DNA of 64,000 bases from Oscillospiraceae bacterium. Lineage in GTDB: Bacteria; Bacillota; Clostridia; Oscillospirales; Oscillospiraceae. Of this stretch, positions 27,211 to 35,008 are shown in pieces. How positions within the stretch are numbered: position 1 is the first letter of the stretch; each line of letters opens with the position of its first letter. Location: contig JAFQGT010000002.1 in the NCBI GenBank assembly GCA_017415425.1, positions 93,345-157,344 of the forward strand. Reading direction: 5' to 3'. Both the position numbers and the translations under genes were made by a program. The notes under the pieces were generated by a model. It was not told the origin of the DNA and searched no databases. It saw only the letters and a program-made list of their open reading frames with translations.

Positions 27211-28497
27211 ATGTCTTTGAGTTATGATCTGATGGAAAGAGCAAGAAAGGTTATCCCCGGCGGTGTTAACTCCTCCGTTCGCAAAATCGAGCCTAGTTTT
27301 GGTTGGAAAACCGCCAAAGGCTCTTATATGTGGGATATGGACGGCAACAAGTATGTTGACCTGAACGCAGCCTGGGCAGCTTGTATCCTGGGACACCGCC
27401 ACGATGAAGTGGACGATGCTGTGATTGCAGCCATCAAGGATTGTGACCTGATCGGTCTTGGCACAACCACTTACGAAGTAGAGCTGGCTGAGAAAATTGT
27501 TGAGAATTTCCCCTGCGCAGAACGGGCATTGTTCTCTACCTGCGGTTCTGAAGCAACTTACCACGCAATTCGTCTTGCCCGCTCCGCAACAGGCAGAAGT
27601 AAAATCATTAAGTTCCAGGGCGGCTATCACGGTTGGCACGATTACGTTTTGAGAAACACCTACAACAAAAAAGAAACAATGTATACCCGCGACCTTGGCT
27701 CCTCCGGTATGCTCAGCTCCGCTGTGGATGAAACCCTGATCTGCCGTTTCAACGATCTTGAGGATGTAGAAAGCAAGATCAAGGCAAATCCCGGTGAGAT
27801 TGCGGCAATTATTACCGAGCCCGTTGCTTATAATCTTGGCGGCGTGCGGCTTCAGGATGAATTCCTGAGAGGTTTGAGAAAGCTTTGCGATGAAAACGGC
27901 ATTCTGTTGATTTTTGACGAAGTCATCACCGGTCTGCGGGTTGGTATGCACGGTTATCAAGGCATTTGCGGCGTAACTCCCGACCTTTGCACCATTGGCA
28001 AGGCCATCGGCAACACATATCCCATTGCGGTAACTGCCGGCAAAGCAAAATATATGGATATGTTCAACACCGCAGAAAAAGGCACTGTGGCTTACGGCGG
28101 CACCTTTAACGGTGGTCCCTTTGTTATGGCGGCTTGTCTCAAAACAATGGAAGTTCTTGAGCGGGAGAATGTACATCAGTATCTGTTTGATCTGGGCGAC
28201 TACCTGAGAAACGGTATGAACGAGATCTTTAAGCAGCAAGGTTACGAAGCAGAAATGACCGGCTACGGCTCTATCAGCATCCCCGTCTTTGGCAAGGGTC
28301 CCTTCAATTGTCAGGACGATCTGCACGAAGCCGATATGAAAACTGCTGTTGCATTCAGAAAAGGTCTCGTAAAGCGGGGATATTACATTGTTCCGGCTGA
28401 TGTCAAGCGTCTGTGCCTGATGTACTCTCACACCAAAGAAGACATTGACGGTCTGTTCCAGGTGGCAGAAGATACTTTGAAGGAAATGAAAAAATAA
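27211..28497 (+). CDS. Class III PLP aminotransferase, glutamate-1-semialdehyde aminomutase-like
   Basis: A 428-residue fold-type I PLP enzyme closest to HemL in pattern. The N-terminus VIPGGVNSSVRK, the phosphate-binding STCGSEATYHAIRLAR, FQGGYHGWHD, the Asp of LLIFDEVITGLR and the Schiff-base lysine K264 in TIGKAIG are all present. HemL proper moves an amino group within glutamate-1-semialdehyde for haem synthesis. Here the gene sits inside a catabolic operon with a lactonase and a deacylase and without other hem genes, so transamination or mutation of a different amino acid or amino-sugar acid is more likely. HemL-like paralogues of this kind are common in sugar-acid loci. Start ATG 27211 has AGAGGAA ahead. 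Confidence 0.88.
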   Translation: MSLSYDLMERARKVIPGGVNSSVRKIEPSFGWKTAKGSYMWDMDGNKYVDLNAAWAACILGHRHDEVDDAVIAAIKDCDLIGLGTTTYEVELAEKIVENFPCAERALFSTCGSEATYHAIRLARSATGRSKIIKFQGGYHGWHDYVLRNTYNKKETMYTRDLGSSGMLSSAVDETLICRFNDLEDVESKIKANPGEIAAIITEPVAYNLGGVRLQDEFLRGLRKLCDENGILLIFDEVITGLRVGMHGYQGICGVTPDLCTIGKAIGNTYPIAVTAGKAKYMDMFNTAEKGTVAYGGTFNGGPFVMAACLKTMEVLERENVHQYLFDLGDYLRNGMNEIFKQQGYEAEMTGYGSISIPVFGKGPFNCQDDLHEADMKTAVAFRKGLVKRGYYIVPADVKRLCLMYSHTKEDIDGLFQVAEDTLKEMKK

Positions 28498-28529
28498 CAC
28501 ATACGCAGCGCAATGCTGGAGGGCCAATT

Positions 28530-30317
28530 ATGTTGGATTATTTGATCAAAAACGCAACGGTCATCGACGGCACCGGTCAGCCTGCTTTCCGGGCCAGTGT
28601 AGGCATCCAGGATGACAGGATCGCAGCGGTCATCAGTGACGGAACTCTCCCCGAAGCAAAGACAGTTATTGATGGAGAAGGGCTGGTTCTGACTCCCGGC
28701 TTCATTGATGTTCACAGCCACGCAGATGTTTCCCTCCCCGTTTACCCGGGTGCCGATAACAGCATTATGCAGGGAATTACAACATTTGTTGGCAGCAACT
28801 GCGGTATGGGTGTTGCCCCGGCATACAACGAGGAATTTTCCAATTTCTATGTTTTGAAGCAGCTGCAGATGGAAGGCTATCTGAATATCTGCTGGAAATC
28901 TTTTGGCCAGTGGCTGGATTATGTTCGCTCCTTCCCCATCGGCCCCAACTATGTGCCATTGGTAGGTCATAATGCCATTCGTGGCAGTGCTATGGGAATG
29001 GACTATAACCGTGCTGCAACAGATGAAGAACTGGAAAAAATCAACGCTCTGCTGACGGAAGCGCTGGACGCAGGTGCCTTTGGAATGTCCTATTCTTCTG
29101 ATCCGGGTTACGCAGGACACTGTGCGGATCTGCGGGAACTGAGAACGTTGTTTAAGCAGCTGGAAGACCGGGGTTCTTTTGTAACCGCCCACACACGCCA
29201 CCATCAGAATCAATGGCCCAGCGATGACGGCCGTAATTATTATGGTGTTTATGTGGGTGAGCCCGGTGAGGTTCTGTGCGGCAGGTATCACGGCCTGTTA
29301 GAATTCTTGGAGCTTTTCAAGGAAACTCCAAAATTAACTGCGTGCTATTCCCATCTGACCAACGCGTTTCTGATGCCTATGCCCCACTCTCAGACAGTGG
29401 AAGATGCAATGGTTGACGAGACCCTGCGGATTTTTGTGGATGAACCCGCAGAAGAAGGCTACCGCATTTACTTCAATGTACTTACGCATCAAAACAGTCT
29501 TTCCGGCATCCGCAAAGTCGTATACGACTTATCCTGCAGCCTTGCCTACGATCGGGAATTGAAAGCCTACAAAGAGGCCTCTGTTTTGGTGAACAGTCTG
29601 AAAGATCCCGCTTTCCGCGAAAAGTTGAAAACTTATATTAAAAGCGGTAAGTTCAAGATGAATATGATCTCCCCCGCTACTGATCCATATTGGGCAGATT
29701 GCTTTACATTCTTTACCGCAAAAGACACTTCCTTGCTGAACAAAACCCTTATGGAAGTCACAAAGGAACGCACAACCGGCCTGACTGCGGAGAGGGTGTA
29801 TCAGAATTGCCTTGAAGTGTTGTTTGACCTGATCATCGAGGATTCCGATTTGGAGTGGGCACTCACTTGCGACAAGCGGGAATATATGGCTACCAACCGT
29901 TTACTGCGCAATCGCAGAGGTATGCCTATGACCGACTCTCCCGCATTCCCCGAAAAATCGGACAAATGGCTCAGCCCTATGGGTTATGGCAATCCGCCGT
30001 TGTCTTATACAACGATGATCCGGTATTTGGTGGATGTGTGCCGCGAAGGCAAAGCAATGTCTCTGGAAGAAGCCATCCGCAGAATCACCACCCAGGCGGC
30101 GGAAATGGTAAACATTCCCGAACGCGGACGTATTGCAGAGGGTATGAAGGCGGATCTGGTGCTGATGGACTGGGATCAACTCAATTATGTGATTGATTTT
30201 AACAATCCCTCCGCGCAGCCTACCGGCATTCACTATGTTTTTGTAAACGGCAAGGCTGCATTGGAAGAGGGCAAGCTGACCCACGTCCTGTCCGGTGAAG
30301 TCATTACAAAACAATAA
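28530..30317 (+). CDS. D-aminoacylase-like amidohydrolase
   Basis: A 595-residue amidohydrolase of the N-acyl-D-amino-acid deacylase group. It opens with the beta-domain strand LDYLIKNATVIDGTG, then metal-binding H62 and H64 in DVHSHADVSLP, SNCGMG (the loop carrying the family cysteine), a lysine-free middle, THQNSLSG and HTRHHQNQ, and the closing strand GMKADLVLMDWD. It is about 100 residues longer than typical D-aminoacylases (about 480). The family cleaves the N-acyl group from D-configured amino acids; N-acetyl-D-glucosaminate is structurally such a compound, which is the basis of the pathway proposed here. Start ATG 28530 has GGAGGG ahead. It closes the operon. Confidence 0.88.
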   Translation: MLDYLIKNATVIDGTGQPAFRASVGIQDDRIAAVISDGTLPEAKTVIDGEGLVLTPGFIDVHSHADVSLPVYPGADNSIMQGITTFVGSNCGMGVAPAYNEEFSNFYVLKQLQMEGYLNICWKSFGQWLDYVRSFPIGPNYVPLVGHNAIRGSAMGMDYNRAATDEELEKINALLTEALDAGAFGMSYSSDPGYAGHCADLRELRTLFKQLEDRGSFVTAHTRHHQNQWPSDDGRNYYGVYVGEPGEVLCGRYHGLLEFLELFKETPKLTACYSHLTNAFLMPMPHSQTVEDAMVDETLRIFVDEPAEEGYRIYFNVLTHQNSLSGIRKVVYDLSCSLAYDRELKAYKEASVLVNSLKDPAFREKLKTYIKSGKFKMNMISPATDPYWADCFTFFTAKDTSLLNKTLMEVTKERTTGLTAERVYQNCLEVLFDLIIEDSDLEWALTCDKREYMATNRLLRNRRGMPMTDSPAFPEKSDKWLSPMGYGNPPLSYTTMIRYLVDVCREGKAMSLEEAIRRITTQAAEMVNIPERGRIAEGMKADLVLMDWDQLNYVIDFNNPSAQPTGIHYVFVNGKAALEEGKLTHVLSGEVITKQ

Positions 30318-30390
30318 CGTCTTTGGATCGCTGGCGGTGCTTATCCACACCCTATGTAGACCAATTCGTTTTCTGTTTCTGACACGAAAT

Positions 30391-30428
30391 AAAAAGAAAC
30401 CGCACCGAATGGTGTGGTTTCTTTTTTG
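30391..30428 (+). terminator. Terminator of the oxidoreductase operon
   Basis: Stem AAGAAACCGCACC with GGTGTGGTTTCTT, loop GAAT, then T run; 75 bases after the last stop. Confidence 0.88.
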
Positions 30429-30482
30429 TGAACGATATAGGACGCAGGTCTATGACCTGACCCACTGCAAGCGGTTGCACGC
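30428..30482 (-). pseudogene. Decayed tRNA-Val 3'-half copy
   Basis: About 40 of 53 bases match the 3' half of the intact tRNA-Val 96 bases to the right, including GACGATATAGGAC-type acceptor/T-arm sequence and CAAGCGG of the anticodon arm. Anticodon and T-loop positions are changed and the anticodon stem no longer pairs, and the 5' half is absent, so it cannot fold as a tRNA. Confidence 0.6.
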
Positions 30483-30491
30483 TTGACAAAA

Positions 30492-30521
30492 GAAAAGCCC
30501 ACTCTATCGAGCGGACTTTTT
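30492..30521 (-). terminator. tRNA-Val transcription terminator
   Basis: Imperfect stem (AAAAGTCCGCTC with GAGTGGGCTTTT, one wobble or mismatch), read on the minus strand right after the tRNA and followed by T-rich sequence. Confidence 0.7.
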
Positions 30522-30598
30522 TGGTGGACGATATAGGACTCGAACCTATGACCTTCCGCACGTCAAGCGGATGCTCTAGCCAGCTGAGCTAATCGTCC
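30522..30598 (-). tRNA. tRNA-Val (GAC anticodon)
   Basis: A complete 77-base tRNA on the minus strand: acceptor GGACGAT pairs with ATCGTCC, discriminator A, encoded CCA at 30522-30524. D-arm AGCTCAGCTGG, anticodon loop TTGACGT (anticodon GAC at 30562-30564) closed by TCCGC/GCGGA, and T-loop GGTTCGAGTCC are all canonical. It decodes GUC (and GUU) valine codons. Confidence 0.96.
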
Positions 30599-30706
30599 AA
30601 AGGCAGGAGTCATTATAGCCGTAAATGCTGCTTTTGTCAACCCTTTTTGTAAAATAAGTTAAAAAATTTTCCGAACACTGCCGTTGCAGATCGGCGCAAT
30701 TTCTCT

Positions 30707-30735
30707 TTGCAATTCTCTGGTGATTATGATATAAT
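30707..30735 (+). promoter_or_regulatory. Promoter for sugar-binding lipoprotein
   Basis: TTGCAA (30707-30712), 17-base spacer, TATAAT (30730-30735), 34 bases before the start codon. Confidence 0.75.
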
Positions 30736-30768
30736 CTTCCACAGTTATTAAGCATATGGAGAAATTTT

Positions 30769-31689
30769 ATGCGTATCCGAAGTTATTTTGTGCTCCTCCT
30801 CTGTCTGTGCCTGCTGGGCGCACTCTGGGGCTGTGCCAAACCCGCTCCCTCCTCGCCTAAATCGGTGGGAATCTGTCTGCGCGACGATGCCCTGCCCATA
30901 CATACCGCAGCCAAATCCGTTCTGACAGAGCAGATCGGCCACACCGCCCTGTCGGAAGCAAAGGGCGAGGCCTCTATGCAGCTGCGGCAGGCAGAAGTTT
31001 ACCTGCAGGAGGGGTACTCTCTACTGGTGGCAGAATCGGTAGATCAAGAAACGGCGCTGGCTCTTGCCACACTTTCCCAGCAGTACCAAACACCCATTAT
31101 TTTTACCGAATTTTCCACTGATCACACCCTTGCGGAGCAAGCGTACTGCGGCAGTTACCTCGGTTATGATCCGGCGCAGGCCGGAGCCGCTTTGGCAGAG
31201 CTTTTGGCGCAGTTCCCTTATGGTGCCGACACCAATCAGAACGGTCAGGTGGCCTATCTGCTGATCACCGGCCCGCAGGAGGATCCTTTCCACGCTGCAG
31301 CGGCCCAAGGTTTTGCAGATGCTATGGCTGACGATCATTTGCTGGAAACCCTTGTGTGCGACGGAACTTCCGAATCCGCACAACAGCTGTTTGACCAGAT
31401 GCTTGCCGATCACGGCCGGGACATTGAGGTGGTCTTCACCACAAACGAAGCAATTGCCACCGGTGTTGTCAACGCCATTCGCAGGCGGGGTTGGTATCCG
31501 GGTACTGACAGCTATGTGCTGACCATCAGCAAGCAGGATGACACCCAGATCCTACAAAATGGCGTATCCGGAATTGCCATCCCGGATACGGATGCCTATG
31601 GTGCTCTGATTTCCCAACTGGCGCAGGATTTGCTGAAGAAATCTCCCGCAACAAATCGGGTGCTGGCACCCTGGATTGCAAAACGCTAA
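30769..31689 (+). CDS. Periplasmic-binding-protein-like lipoprotein (sugar-binding type)
   Basis: A 306-residue lipoprotein (lipobox GALWGC near residue 22) with the two-lobed type I binding fold of the RbsB/MglB group: SVGICLRDD start of lobe one, a helix with TALSEAKGEAS, LITGPQEDPFHAAAAQGFADAM crossing, and VVFTTNEAIATGVVNAI in lobe two. It should bind a sugar or small polar ligand outside the membrane. No ABC permease or ATPase lies beside it: the next gene is a convergent ECF S component. It is either served by a distant transporter or acts as a sensor. The start codon has a weak GGAGAAA site. Confidence 0.78.
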   Translation: MRIRSYFVLLLCLCLLGALWGCAKPAPSSPKSVGICLRDDALPIHTAAKSVLTEQIGHTALSEAKGEASMQLRQAEVYLQEGYSLLVAESVDQETALALATLSQQYQTPIIFTEFSTDHTLAEQAYCGSYLGYDPAQAGAALAELLAQFPYGADTNQNGQVAYLLITGPQEDPFHAAAAQGFADAMADDHLLETLVCDGTSESAQQLFDQMLADHGRDIEVVFTTNEAIATGVVNAIRRRGWYPGTDSYVLTISKQDDTQILQNGVSGIAIPDTDAYGALISQLAQDLLKKSPATNRVLAPWIAKR

Positions 31690-31690
31690 T

Positions 31691-31724
31691 AAAAAGCAGG
31701 TCGCCGCGGCGACCTGCTTTCTTT
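31691..31724 (+). terminator. Bidirectional terminator
   Basis: Stem AAAGCAGGTCGCC with GGCGACCTGCTTT, two-base loop, T run on both strands; separates two convergent genes. Confidence 0.88.
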
Positions 31725-31726
31725 AT

Positions 31727-32317
31727 TCAGATATGTGGCAGCAGATTGCTGCGTTTGAGCGCCGGCCGCAGAGCCAGATAGAAAATGCTGGCGGCGATCA
31801 CTGCCACCACCGCATTGACCGATGTGGTCATGGCGCCGATCTTCACCCAGATCGTCGCCGCTTTTTGGGGCACTCCCAACACATAGGTTTTATAAAAGTA
31901 ACCCACTACCGGGTCTGCCACCACATTGAACGCCATACCGCAGGCGCAGCTGATGACCGCAGCCACCGGCAGCGGCAGCTTCCGCTCCTGCTCCCGGCTG
32001 ATATGGAAGACCTTGTGGGCCACAAGGCCGGTAATCAGACCGATACACAGTTTTAGCACAAAGGTTTTGGGCGCAGAGGTTACATAAGCAGTGGTCAAAT
32101 CCGCAATGGTCATACCCACCGCACCGGACAGGCCGCCCCAAAAGCCACCCAAAAACAATGCCGCCAACACACAAAATACATTTCCCAGATGGAAAGCCGT
32201 TTTCTCCGTGCCAACAGGAATATCTATCTTACAATATGTAAAGCCGATATAGCACAGTCCGGCAAACAGCGCCGCCATAGTCAGCTTTCGCAGAGATTGC
32301 ATATGCTTCGATTTCAT
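31727..32317 (-). CDS. ECF transporter S component
   Basis: A 196-residue integral membrane protein with about six helices. The sequence FHLGNVFCVLAALFLGGFWGG followed by LSGAVGMTIADL and KTFVLKLCIGLITGL fits the riboflavin/pantothenate-type S-component family (ECF_trnsprt/DUF1393 group). S components bind a vitamin with high affinity and share a common EcfAA'T module, not present in the window. The vitamin cannot be assigned. Start ATG 32317 has GGAGG nine bases upstream. It is monocistronic. Confidence 0.82.
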   Translation of the reverse strand: MKSKHMQSLRKLTMAALFAGLCYIGFTYCKIDIPVGTEKTAFHLGNVFCVLAALFLGGFWGGLSGAVGMTIADLTTAYVTSAPKTFVLKLCIGLITGLVAHKVFHISREQERKLPLPVAAVISCACGMAFNVVADPVVGYFYKTYVLGVPQKAATIWVKIGAMTTSVNAVVAVIAASIFYLALRPALKRSNLLPHI

Positions 32318-32499
32318 ATCTACCGCCTCCTTGCTTGGTTACCCGTATTATACTCCATCCTGGCAATAAAAACAGTACCAATTTTATTCTATATTATAAG
32401 GTCAGTCTGTTTTATTTTGACAAAAGCGCAAGTTGAGGTTTACACAGCCGCGACGGATGTGTTATCATATTATAAGAACACGATACAGAGGTTGCTTAT

Positions 32500-33486
32500 A
32501 TGGACTACATTATTTTGGATATGGAATGGAATCAGCCCTGGCCGGGCTCTCCCTCCTCCAAGAAGGTTCTGCCGGTGCAGATTCGGGGTGAGATCATCCA
32601 GATCGGCGCTGTCCGGATCACGGAGGATCAGTTGGTGGCTGATGAATTTCAGGTTCTGATCAAACCCAAATATTACCGGCGGCTCAACCGTCGGGTCAGC
32701 AAGCTCACCGGCATCAAAGAAGCACAGTTGCGGGACGACGGCATTTCTATGATTGAGGCGATGGCCCGCTTCCGGGCGTGGTGCGGCGAGGATGTGATCT
32801 TCCTCACCTGGGGCTTTGACGACATTACCATCCTCCGGGAAAACCTGCGGCTTTACGGCTTGGACGAAAGCTGGGTCAACCGTTGGTACAATGCCCAGAT
32901 GATCTTCAATGCCCAGACCGATGGCTCCTCCGCCCAGCGGGCGTTGAAGACCGCTATGGAGATCTTTGAGATTGAGGCTACCCGCCCTGCCCACGATGCT
33001 CTGGGCGATGCCTATCACACCGCTTTGATTTGCGCTCGACTGGATCTGAAAAAAGGCACCAGTGAATACGCCGATGCCTTGAAAAGCCACGTAAACGGCT
33101 TCCACGGAGCAGAGCTCCCCGGCTGCATCAGCCGGAAGGTCTTTTATGACTATGCCGATAAGCACGCGGCGCTGAGTGCTATGTCCGGGGCAGAAAACAA
33201 GTGTCCCACCTGCGGCAGGCAAATGACCGGCACCCGCTGGTTCTCTCAGCCCGGCCGCCGGTATATGGATCTGGCCACCTGCGCAGATTGCGGCAAATTC
33301 TTGATTCGCGTTCGGCTCTCGGATCAGCCTGACGGCACCATTCGGGTCAGCCGTCTTACCTATGAAGCCACCTCCGAAGCGGCGGAAGCCTACGCCCGCC
33401 GGGCAGACCGAGCCGAACCGGAGCTGCAAAGGCCCTCCAGCCAGCAGCGCCGTCGCCGCCGCCGGCTGTCTGAAAAGAAAATATAA
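32500..33486 (+). CDS. 3'-5' exonuclease, DEDDh type, with C-terminal zinc ribbon
   Basis: A 328-residue protein. Residues 1-185 are an RNase T/DnaQ-like exonuclease with DMEW (Asp7, Glu9), Asp in WGFDD, and HDALGDAY near residue 167, completing the DEDDh set. Eri1/KapD-like proteins have the same order and usually trim RNA. The C-terminal part has CPTCGRQ and CADCGK, a four-Cys zinc ribbon, followed by a basic Arg-rich tail that could bind nucleic acid. RNA or DNA preference is unknown. The start at 32500 follows a weak GAGG site. It ends at a strong terminator. Confidence 0.82.
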   Translation: MDYIILDMEWNQPWPGSPSSKKVLPVQIRGEIIQIGAVRITEDQLVADEFQVLIKPKYYRRLNRRVSKLTGIKEAQLRDDGISMIEAMARFRAWCGEDVIFLTWGFDDITILRENLRLYGLDESWVNRWYNAQMIFNAQTDGSSAQRALKTAMEIFEIEATRPAHDALGDAYHTALICARLDLKKGTSEYADALKSHVNGFHGAELPGCISRKVFYDYADKHAALSAMSGAENKCPTCGRQMTGTRWFSQPGRRYMDLATCADCGKFLIRVRLSDQPDGTIRVSRLTYEATSEAAEAYARRADRAEPELQRPSSQQRRRRRRLSEKKI

Positions 33487-33522
33487 AAACACCCCGGCAG
33501 CTATATCGCTGCCGGGGTGTTC
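33486..33522 (+). terminator. Bidirectional terminator
   Basis: Stem AACACCCCGGCAGC with GCTGCCGGGGTGTT, loop TATATC, between the exonuclease and the convergent CsoR-like gene. Confidence 0.85.
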
Positions 33523-33535
33523 CGTCCGAGACGGC

Positions 33536-33868
33536 TTATTTCATAAATTTGTCCACCGCTTCACACAGGTCATCGATGGAATGGCCATCACCGGCCGCCA
33601 CCGCATCCACGATGCAATGGCGCATATGATCCTTCAAAATAACTTTGCCGGTATTATCCAGCGCAGAACGGACCGCTGCCAACTGGATCAGCACCTCTGA
33701 GCAATCGTGACCCTGCTCCACCATTCGCTTTACCTTTTCCAGGTGGCCGATGGCTCGGGCCAGACGGTTAACCACCGCCTTCTGATTTTCGTGAACGTGG
33801 CCGTGGCTGTGGGCGATGCCGTGGGCGTGCATATACGCGTGGTCGTGTTGGTGGCTATGATCTTCCAT
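33536..33868 (-). CDS. CsoR/RcnR/FrmR-family metal-sensing repressor, His-rich N-terminus
   Basis: A 110-residue all-helical repressor. The family fold is seen from about residue 28 (VVNRLARAIGHLEKVKRMVE), with Cys in GHDCSEVL, His in LKDHMRHC and a second Cys there, matching the Cys-His-Cys metal or persulfide site of CsoR. The first 27 residues contain ten histidines in HxH clusters, unusual for CsoR and reminiscent of Ni/Co/Zn-binding tails. It may sense copper, nickel or cobalt. No efflux pump or metallochaperone is adjacent. A CCCCTAGGGG palindrome lies 60 bases upstream in the divergent spacer, a likely self-operator. Start ATG 33868 has GGGGAGCA ahead. Confidence 0.85.
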   Translation of the reverse strand: MEDHSHQHDHAYMHAHGIAHSHGHVHENQKAVVNRLARAIGHLEKVKRMVEQGHDCSEVLIQLAAVRSALDNTGKVILKDHMRHCIVDAVAAGDGHSIDDLCEAVDKFMK

Positions 33869-33927
33869 ACTCTGCTCCCCTTTTCTCTCTTTTTTTTATC
33901 ATACCCTATTCTTTGAGAAGTTGCAAG

Positions 33928-33937
33928 CCCCTAGGGG
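33928..33937. promoter_or_regulatory. CsoR-type operator candidate
   Basis: The perfect palindrome CCCCTAGGGG sits in the divergent spacer between the repressor gene and the M14 peptidase gene. CsoR and RcnR operators are G/C tracts of this style. Confidence 0.5.
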
Positions 33938-33990
33938 GGTTGTTCCGCACAAAAGCAGCGCAGGCGCATATACTGCTGGGAGGTGATTGT

Positions 33991-34938
33991 ATGACCATCG
34001 TACAGACAGATGTACCCATTACATCCGCATCCAACAGCCGGATGATCGGAGAGCTTTTGCAAATGTACCCCTTTTTGCGTTCTGAAACCATTGCCACCAC
34101 CGCCTTTCAGCGGCCCATTCAAACACTGGTGGCCGGCAGCGGTCCAAGAAAAGTCCTGTTCACCGCCGCTCATCACGCCAACGAGTGGATTACCGCATTG
34201 ATCCTGCTGCGGTTTGCCGAGGAATTGGCAAACGCCATCGCAGAAGGCGGCAGAATCGGCGATATTGACGCCCGGGAGCTTGCCGGCCGGGTCACCATCT
34301 ATATGATCCCTCTGGTAGATCCCGACGGGGTAGATCTGGTCACCGGCGCCATCCAGCCGGGCAACATCCAGTACGACCTTGCCCAGCGGCTTTCACAGGA
34401 TTACCCCAGCATCCCCTTCCCCTCCGGGTGGAAGGCTAACCTTCTGGGGGTAGATTTGAATCTGCAGTACCCTGCCGGCTGGCTGCGGGCCAGAGAGATC
34501 AAATTCAGTCAGGGCTTTACCACCCCCGGACCCCGGGACTATGTTGGTCGCGCGCCATTGAATCAATTTGAGACCCGGGCACTGGCAGAATACACGGAAT
34601 TTCTCGATCCTGCACTGATGCTTGCCTATCACACCCAGGGAGGGGAGATCTACTGGCAGTTTATGGACATTCCCGTCCCCGGCGCGGAAGACTTGGGGAA
34701 AGCCTTTGCCCGGGTCAGCGGCTACGTACTGGCCGAACCGGCGGAAAGCTCCTCCTATGCCGGCTTTAAGGACTGGTTCATTCAGAAGTTCCGCCGCCCC
34801 GGTTATACCATTGAAGCCGGCCGGGGCGAGAATCCCCTACCCCTTTCCCAATTTGAGGAGATCTACCGGGATAATCTGGGCATTCTGCTGCTGGCCGCTC
34901 TGGGAGAAGACACCGGGGAGATTCAGCCCCAGCGGTAG
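33991..34938 (+). CDS. M14-family zinc carboxypeptidase (gamma-D-glutamyl-DAP peptidase-like)
   Basis: A 315-residue enzyme without a signal peptide. Zinc ligands are HHANEW (residue 54 region) and the His of YHTQGGE; the general base Glu is in YTIEAGRGENP. VDPDGVDLV and GVDLNLQYP are the substrate-pocket stretches of the M14 group that cuts gamma-D-Glu-meso-DAP bonds in peptidoglycan stem peptides. A cytosolic location fits murein recycling or sporulation. Start ATG 33991 has GGGAGGTGA ahead; the open frame reaches upstream but lacks a site. The next gene is glutamate racemase, whose product is the D-Glu of the same stem peptide. Confidence 0.85.
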   Translation: MTIVQTDVPITSASNSRMIGELLQMYPFLRSETIATTAFQRPIQTLVAGSGPRKVLFTAAHHANEWITALILLRFAEELANAIAEGGRIGDIDARELAGRVTIYMIPLVDPDGVDLVTGAIQPGNIQYDLAQRLSQDYPSIPFPSGWKANLLGVDLNLQYPAGWLRAREIKFSQGFTTPGPRDYVGRAPLNQFETRALAEYTEFLDPALMLAYHTQGGEIYWQFMDIPVPGAEDLGKAFARVSGYVLAEPAESSSYAGFKDWFIQKFRRPGYTIEAGRGENPLPLSQFEEIYRDNLGILLLAALGEDTGEIQPQR

Positions 34939-35008
34939 TTTCTTTTTTTGTTGAAAGCAGCACCATTGTTTGCTATAATAGAAAAAAACAAGCAAAGCTG
35001 GTGAAACG

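Noticed and set aside
27211-28497. hemL for haem synthesis
   Set aside because: Family motifs fit, but no other hem genes are present and it lies inside a catabolic operon; named only as HemL-like.
30352-30561. Minus-strand frame covering the tRNA-Val 3' end and decayed copy
   Set aside because: Its translation is the tRNA and terminator read as protein; no ribosome site.
30522-30598. tRNA-Val as the attachment site of the 60.8 kb element
   Set aside because: The recombinase is a serine type that does not need a tRNA target, and the tRNA is 30 kb away.
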